Shown here: one piece after another, positions 40,005-45,308 of the stretch
Position numbering within the stretch: the first letter of the stretch is position 1
How the letters are laid out: each line of letters starts with the position of its first letter
NCBI GenBank assembly: GCA_003427395.1
Contig: BFEA01000148.1
Coordinates: 682,130 to 727,437 of the forward strand
Reading direction: 5' to 3'
From: Chara braunii
Taxonomy: Eukaryota; Streptophyta; Charophyceae; Charales; Characeae
Length of the DNA: 45,308 nucleotides
Notes under the pieces: generated by a model
The model's database searches: none
The model's input: the letters and a program-made list of their open reading frames with translations, nothing else
What the model was told of the DNA's origin: nothing
Made by a program: the position numbers and the translations under genes

Positions 40005-40087
40005 GTGGGGGATTCAAACTCCATACCTGTTGCTCAGCAACTCCATAGTTCGTTCAACATCTTGATGGTGTAGCACTCAGCCACACG
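40005..40087 (-). mobile_element. tRNA-like (Ser/Leu-type) SINE head
   Basis: On the minus strand it has GTGTGGCTGAGTGCTACACC (A-box-like) and GGAGTTTGAATCCCCCACTA (B-box-like), with an arm TTGCTGAGCAA between them resembling a long variable arm. The sequence after the B box (GAGAAGTAAAATAA) resembles the SINE fragment at 9265-9371. It is not a good cloverleaf. Confidence 0.45.
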
Positions 40088-40718
40088 GGTTAGGGGAAGG
40101 TAAGATTCCCGGCACCAGCACCTGGCAGTGCCTTCGCAGACCAGTCTCCGAATGCCTTTATTTTTTTAATTTTTTTAATTTTAAAGTATTCAAAGTTTTA
40201 TTGATCAAATCATAAAAACGAGGTCGGGGAACCTCACATTTCGACCCGAAGTTCTTCTGGCAGCATTAGCCAGCTTCGCTTACGAGCATAGCTCGGTGGA
40301 CTGTCCGAGCCCAAATCGGAAACCGGGTCCAGTGTCCCCATAACCCACCAAAATATTTTCCAAAAAAGAAAAAAAGAAAAAAAACAACTTACTCTTGAAG
40401 CGCTGGAAAACGTGTCTGGCGAAAGTTCGACCTTGAAGCTTTGTAGACAGAGTGATGACTTAAATGATTAATACTACCTCGATCTCTTACAACATTACTC
40501 GTGACATTTGAGCTAAGTTCATAAAATAAACAAAATTATTATGATCTTACCTAAAATGTATAAAAATCTTGGAGAGCAAGAGGAGGAAATCATGATGCTT
40601 GGGGCTGGAGAAAGATATAACGCGGCCATCTCTTTTCCGTTTGGTTGGTCTTACCATTCAACGTTTTAGCCATTCAGCGAGTTGAAACTTTCCGTCCAAT
40701 CTGACTAAGGCTCATTTA

Positions 40719-41744
40719 TTAGCTAACGCCCATGTTCGCAGGAACAAGGAGAGTCCCTTGGATCAAGTCGATTAGTGTTTGGTCCAGTCCATTGTAATAG
40801 ACAACCTGAGTTTCATTTTTAGCAAGTTCTTCTGTTAGGGACACGAATGACTCTCTCCTTTGAATACCTTCGCATTTCGTGCAGTCCAGATGACTTCCAG
40901 TAACACCCCTCGGCAGCAAAGAGCCACATAATGGATCCCACTTTGGAAGCTGAGACCTGTAGGGAGAAGACACGTTAACCACCAGTTGTCTGTCCACTGC
41001 ATCTCCTCACCATATAGTCTGGTCCAATTCTCTGTCCAACACACTAATAGCTCATCTACCAAGGGGCAATAGAGCCACAAGTGAGAGTAGTTCTCCCAGC
41101 CCCAATTACAATGTTGGGAGATGGACGAGATATTATTTCCTTTGGTAGAAAGCCATACTGTCGTGGGTGTGACAAACAAGGATTGTATCCGGATGATTGC
41201 AACTTGCTTCTGCGCTAGCATTTTCTTCAATGCTACCCAGAGAGCCGTTAACTTCTCCTCTGTGACTCCCTCTAATTGTTGTTGGTCCATCCTCCTCACA
41301 ACCAGCTCTTTGGGTTTCAGTTTGGTCAGGGAATGTTGGACCCCCACTTTAAATTGTATTGGAGTAATCGTACAAATGAGTGGGCATATCTCAACCCCTT
41401 CCAACCAAAGAGAAGGGGCTCTACTCTGTAAGACTCTGTGTTCCTCCCCAGGAGAGTTGTACTTTACCTTTCGCATCTTCAGAGTAGAGCACCCGGACTT
41501 CTTGCAGACCCGTAGTTCTGGGTACCACTTGTTCCCCTGATACCTGTAGTGTGTCTGTTTTTTGTAACATCGTCGGAAGAGTCCAAGTTTGTACCTTAAT
41601 ACCTATGTTGGGTTCCGAACTCATGACTCTCCATATCTCATTGCTGAGATCTGGGGATCTGACCCAAGTATCTCGAGTATTTTTCGTGTCGCTTTGCAGC
41701 AAGTATACCCGAGTCTGTCTCCAAAAGCTGTTGATAATTCTCAA
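40719..41744 (-). pseudogene. LINE ORF2 C-terminal region with zf-RVT-like motif
   Basis: Two overlapping minus-strand frames (41744-41421 and 41476-40835) carry a segment with CNWGWENYSHLWLYCPLVD, the Cys/His pattern of the zinc-binding zf-RVT domain of plant LINEs, and VIWTARNAKVF near the end. It lies on the same strand just downstream of the reverse transcriptase, as expected for an L1-like ORF2. A frame change near 41450-41476 separates the parts. Confidence 0.65.
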
Positions 41745-42260
41745 AGAGGTTATGGAGTGTTGGCAGTTTCCTTCTCAATGCTCCTTCCTCCACCCAGTCT
41801 GATAAAGTTGAGTCCCATATATTTATTTAACTTGTATTACCTCTTTTTTAACCCAGGAGTTACCAAAATTTAATTCACATCCAGCTGTCGAAAACGGGTG
41901 GTAATTGTGTTGCAGGATAAAAGGGTTCTAAAAAAACAACTAATTGAGACATTCACTTTTGGTTGTTGGTGGTTTTCACTCCGACGGTTTAACCTTGTTC
42001 GATGCAAAAACAATATTGCGCCAGATCCGGGACCGTGGACGGCGTTGCGTGAAAGAAGACGTCATCAAACACAACCAGAGCTTTGTGGGATCTCTCAGGC
42101 CTCATTCACTACCTAAGATATACTATGCCAGTTTCATCCAAAACTTGTGGTCCTTCCCCGTCATGGTTTGGGCTGGCGATTTAGCCAAGAGAGCGAGATT
42201 TTGGAGGGTTGGGTCCAAAATTTTCAATCCCCCTTCACTCCGAGGGGTGGTGACAACCTC

Positions 42261-42980
42261 TCATTCCACTTTGAAGACAAAACCTTGTTGTTTCGTTGCT
42301 AAGGGTTTCCACAAATACCGGGCAGCGACTCTCTTGATTTTCTTATAGGCTTTCTCTACCTGTAAGCATATTGCCAGCGGGAATGAGAGAGTTGAAAATG
42401 TTGTTGCTGTGAAGATCAGCGCGTGCCCAAAAAGAGAAAGGGTGTGTCTCCTCTCCAAGCTTACGATCCTTGTAATCACTTTCCCCACCAAAATATTGTC
42501 CTGTGTAGTAGAACAATCTGACATTGAGGCCTCAATTCCCAGAAACCTTTCTGATGAGTTGACTGGAATACGACGAAGTCCCCACTCCATACACAAATTA
42601 AAATCAGGGGGTAGAAAGAATATTGATTTGTCCCAATTTATTGAGGCTTCAGATAACTCACAGTATGTATCTAATACGACACGCAATTCAGTCAGGCAAG
42701 CAGATGAGTTCACACGTGCCACGGTTAAGTCATCAGCAATAGCTCCCCCTTTCCAATGTAGAGTCGGGGAGGTCCTAAGGCCTTCAATTTTATTATTAAG
42801 TCCTAGGCTACCAGAGTGGCCCGGGGTCACTTGCCCGGCCGGGCCAAAATAATTAAAAAAAATTAAAAAAAAAAAATATTTTTGAATTTTATTTTTTATT
42901 TTAAATTTGGTGAAGAATTTCGATGTGACCCTGAGGCAAACGTTGTTCAGTTTATTTTTTTGCATAACATAGTTTGTTTT

Positions 42981-43011
<31 letters not shown>

Positions 43012-44045
43012 GATGGGACCTTACCTGATCCTTGCACGGGCTGGCCACCCGGGACCCGGGCGGCCCGGCTGGTAGCCTAGATTAAGTCTAATTTGTCTAG
43101 TAGTACTTCTAGTTGGAGGACGAAGATTAGTGGGGTCAGGGGGCAACCCTGTCTCAGAGATCTTATCAGGTTGAACTACTAAAAAAATTCCCATTCACCA
43201 CTACAGATGCAATTGCGTTTGTATAGAGGGCTTTGGTCCAAATTCGAAAGTTGAAACAAAAACCCAGATTCTTCAAGGTTGTGTTTACGAATGCCCACCC
43301 AACCTTGTCGTATGCTTTTTCCATGTCTAGCATCAGGATTGCGACGTCTTGTTTTTTTTTTCCCTATAATCTCCAGGGCCTGTAAGGTAGTTAGAATATT
43401 TTCAGCAAGTCTGATTGCTAGGATTTTGCCTAGAAGTTTGTTTTCCACATTGAGAAGAGAAATGAGTCTCCACTTCCGTACCTCCTTTTTGTCCCTTTTT
43501 TTGTATAAGAGGGAGATCATTCCACAAATCATTCCTTTAGGGAGAACCCCTGTCCTTAGCGCCGCATTGTATATGTCACATAAGAAGGGGCAAAAAGCAT
43601 CCCAAGCACAAAGAAAAAGTTCAATTGGTTTGTCAGGGCCTGGGCATTTGCCTTGGGCCATTCGTTTAGTCGCCAACCACGCCTCTGTTTCAGTGATAGG
43701 GAAGTCGAGGGTCTCTCTTTGCAAGTGAGCAATGAATTTCACCGATTTGTTCCAGAAGTCTGAGTATTCCGCCAGGTCAGTATCAAAAGAATCATAGGGG
43801 CACCTTGTTGTGACTATGTCTTTAAAGTAGTCCATTGCATAGTCGCATATTTGTGATGTATTTGTTGCCATTGGTGCTAAGAGCGCAAAGAGGTGGTTTA
43901 CTTCCCTTATTAGAGGTTTAGCTTGTCGGAGTATCAGAGACCAGAAAGTCATTTTTGTCATATGATCGTACCCGATGATGCCCCTGAGTTTCAACACAGT
44001 CCAACCAATCAGATTGACGCTGAATTTCCAATTGTTCGAGCTCAA
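42261..44045 (-). pseudogene. LINE reverse transcriptase domain, split by an inserted element
   Basis: An 288-codon open frame (44045-43179) carries GKCPGPDK, LYKKRDKKEVRKWRLISLL and NKLLGKILAIRL. After a frame change, MLDMEKAYDKVGW (near 43315) gives the first catalytic Asp, and SLRQGCPLTPLIF (near 43150) is the usual LINE motif. A 278-bp element (42803-43080) follows. Beyond it the frame resumes with GGAIADDLTVA (near 42735), the second catalytic pair as IADD instead of the common YADD, then INWDKS and a thumb-like segment to 42261. Frames do not join, so it is inactive. Confidence 0.85.
42803..43080. mobile_element. 278-bp nonautonomous terminal-inverted-repeat element inserted in the LINE
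   Basis: The ends are perfect 12-bp inverted repeats, CTAGGCTACCAG and CTGGTAGCCTAG. The flanks 42795-42802 and 43081-43088 are both ATTAAGTC, an 8-bp target-site duplication. The ends are GC-rich and the centre is AT-rich with a long T run. There is no open frame. An 8-bp duplication would suit hAT or P-like transposases, but the terminal bases are not typical hAT ends. Related copies lie at 34791-35080, 37252-37524 and, reversed, 17057-17333. Confidence 0.85.
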
Positions 44046-44362
44046 TTCAGGCCGCAGTTCGCTTGGTTAACCAGTAGTAGTATGAGAATGAGTCTTCCCC
44101 CATTGAATCTTAAGAGTAGGGATTTTTCTTTCCACGAACAAGCCGCTACTTTCATTCTGGAGAATTCCTCCATGGCTGACTGGATTATGCCGATTCCAAC
44201 ATCAGCCCACTCTTCGAGGTTGGGGAACAAATCTCTTGCACCCTGCCAGTCCTTCATTTGAGCAATGATCCAGGCAGGAATGTCCGAGCCCTTCAAGATT
44301 TTTACGTTAAGTCTAAACGACGACTTGTATTTTTCGATGATATCCTCGGCAACAATGTCCAT

Positions 44363-45040
44363 AAGGACTGGTTGGTGATCGAAAATGGTACCAATTTTAA
44401 AATCTGCCCAAGTACATCGGTCCCATGGTGCGCCCCGTGCAAATATAACATCAAACCTCTTGTTTGGTTGGGGTGCTCAAGAACTTGGTCCGGGTTCATA
44501 CCACGTGTACCCAGATGAATGTGGATTCATTATACGACAATTGTCAAAAAGACCTTGAGAGGAAACAAACTCTGTAAGACGTTGGCTGTCTATTCTAAGG
44601 GTTTCCAAATAAGCGGAGTCTAGACGAGGGTTGAGCACTTAGTTCCTGTCTCCTTCTAAGATTAAGTTTTCAGTATCAAGGATTAGTGAAAAAATCCACA
44701 TGGGCAGGGTAATCTACTGGGGCGTAGATGAACATAATACCCCAATCTTCGTCTCCAACAACAATCTTGATCCAAACCCAACGACCCTCAGGATCGAAAC
44801 AACTATTTAGTACTTCAATATCTACGTATTTATGCACCAAGACCGCTACCCCTCCTTGGACCCATCGGCAAGAGACCAAACTTGAGGCCCCGACCACCAT
44901 CTGCGGGCCTCTTCAGTTGTTTCAGTGTTCATTTTAGTTTCTTGTAGAGAGATCAAGTGACCATCAAATGAGGAAATCTTTTCACAAAGGCGGCCTGATT
45001 TAAAATTATTGTTAAAATCGCTAAACCACATACGCTCCAA
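44363..45040 (-). pseudogene. LINE apurinic-type endonuclease domain, broken
   Basis: Minus-strand translation shows ISLQETKMN near the start (catalytic Glu of the QE(T/S)K motif), GGVAVLVHK, FIYAPVDYP, EGDRN (in place of GGDFN), SGYTWYEPG, FDVIFARG and DHQPVL (the usual SDHxP region). A frameshift lies near 44890 and a TGA falls just after YTWYEPGPSS. In the family this domain nicks target DNA to prime reverse transcription; this copy is not intact. Confidence 0.75.
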
Positions 45041-45165
45041 TTTAAACCACCAGTACTTGGCCCATACATCGGTCGCGGACCTTTCCCGTTAACGGGCCGC
45101 ATTGTTCCGGGGTCGACCAAGGGAAGGCCCGGTCGCTGCTTGAAGGCCGGACCGCTGTTTTGCAG
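45041..45165. mobile_element. Copy of the TTTAAACC foldback family, one end visible
   Basis: It starts with TTTAAACCACCAGTACTTGG and continues into GC-rich sequence with CCCGTTAACGGG. The opposite terminal repeat is not seen before the A-rich run from about 45178. It abuts the 5' edge of the LINE. Confidence 0.6.
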
Positions 45166-45261
45166 GATGACACTACAGAGAAAACGAAGAAAGAAAGAAA
45201 ACAAAAAAATCAAATGAAAAAAAAAAAAGAATGAAAATGAACGTTAAAAAAAAAACAAAGT

Positions 45262-45263
<2 letters not shown>

Positions 45264-45308
<45 letters not shown>
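45264..45308. repeat. (GT)n(GA)n microsatellite at the window end
   Basis: GT repeats pass into GA repeats that run to the last base. The window starts in (TG)n and ends in (GA)n, which suggests that both ends are contig breaks in simple repeats. Confidence 0.95.

Larger units (their letters stand above)
35300..40160. other. AT-rich stretch without a recognised gene
   Basis: It is clearly more AT-rich than its surroundings, with no open frame above about 105 codons. It holds the 62-bp minisatellite, one diverged CTAGGCTACCAG element and, near its right edge, a tRNA-like SINE head. The segment 36290-36430 (TTTTGGCAGCATCTCCTCC, AATTTCGGCAACGCTTCCCG) recalls LTR flanks from other plants, but I found no paired LTR, primer site or polyprotein motif. 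Confidence 0.5.
40180..45040 (-). mobile_element. Non-LTR retrotransposon (LINE, plant L1-like), broken, interrupted by a small DNA element
   Basis: The element reads right to left: endonuclease (about 45040-44363), reverse transcriptase (44045-42261, with a 278-bp insertion), a zf-RVT-like C-terminus (41744-40719) and a 3' region that includes a GAGGT/ACCTC stem-loop, AATAAAAC and an A-rich tail near 40180. Frameshifts and stops separate the parts, so it cannot encode an intact ORF2. The 5' end meets a TTTAAACCACCAGTACTTGG terminal motif at 45041, and no ORF1 is seen there. The extent of the 3' untranslated part is an estimate based on a tail shared with 21953-22062. Confidence 0.85.

Overview
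This is nuclear DNA of a plant-lineage eukaryote. It holds one intron-containing protein gene in a large mass of microsatellites, minisatellites, foldback elements, SINE-like and LINE-like sequence. The protein is closest, from memory, to the land-plant SET-domain protein ASHR2/SDG39. That protein, the plant-type L1-like LINE pieces and the very high repeat load suggest a streptophyte. A charophyte such as Chara is my guess, but the sequence alone does not prove it.

The most important observation concerns the assembly. Positions 1-8083 repeat 12186-20268 at a constant offset of 12185, with identical microsatellite and homopolymer lengths. The first copy ends exactly at a 38-bp Nextera transposase mosaic-end pair (8084-8121), which is the junction adapter of a mate-pair library. 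In a circularised mate-pair molecule the end of the fragment is joined through this adapter to its start. The join 8083|adapter|8122 is therefore what one fragment spanning 8122-20268 (about 12.1 kb) would give. The simplest reading is that the assembler walked twice round a false loop: 1-8121 is an artefact and the genuine sequence starts at 8122.

Layout. 1-8083 is the artefactual copy: a decayed LINE ORF1 with a CCHC knuckle, a U6 snRNA-like sequence, foldbacks and microsatellites. 8122-12185 has SINE-like pieces, a 30-bp minisatellite (about 9.76-10.54 kb), a foldback element, and a 20-N gap in a (GA)n tract. 12186-20268 is the genuine copy of the first block. 20269-23570 has direct repeats, a LINE 3' tail with a T30 run, three 110-bp tandem units and two related foldbacks upstream of the gene. 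23857-29277 is the ASHR2-like gene, two coding exons split by a 3561-bp intron that contains a 25-bp minisatellite, four foldback copies and an 85-N gap. 29278-35300 is repeat-rich flank with another foldback, a SINE, a second U6-like pseudogene and a 290-bp terminal-inverted-repeat element. 35300-40160 is AT-rich with a diverged 62-bp minisatellite and no gene I can recognise. 40180-45040 is a broken LINE on the minus strand, interrupted by a 278-bp element with a perfect 8-bp target-site duplication. The window ends in a (GT)n(GA)n tract.

No operon, CRISPR array or other multi-gene system is present, and I found no convincing new biological system. The items worth following up are the adapter-caused false duplication, the structure of the SET-domain gene and its repeat-filled intron, and several short repeat families defined by copies within this one window.
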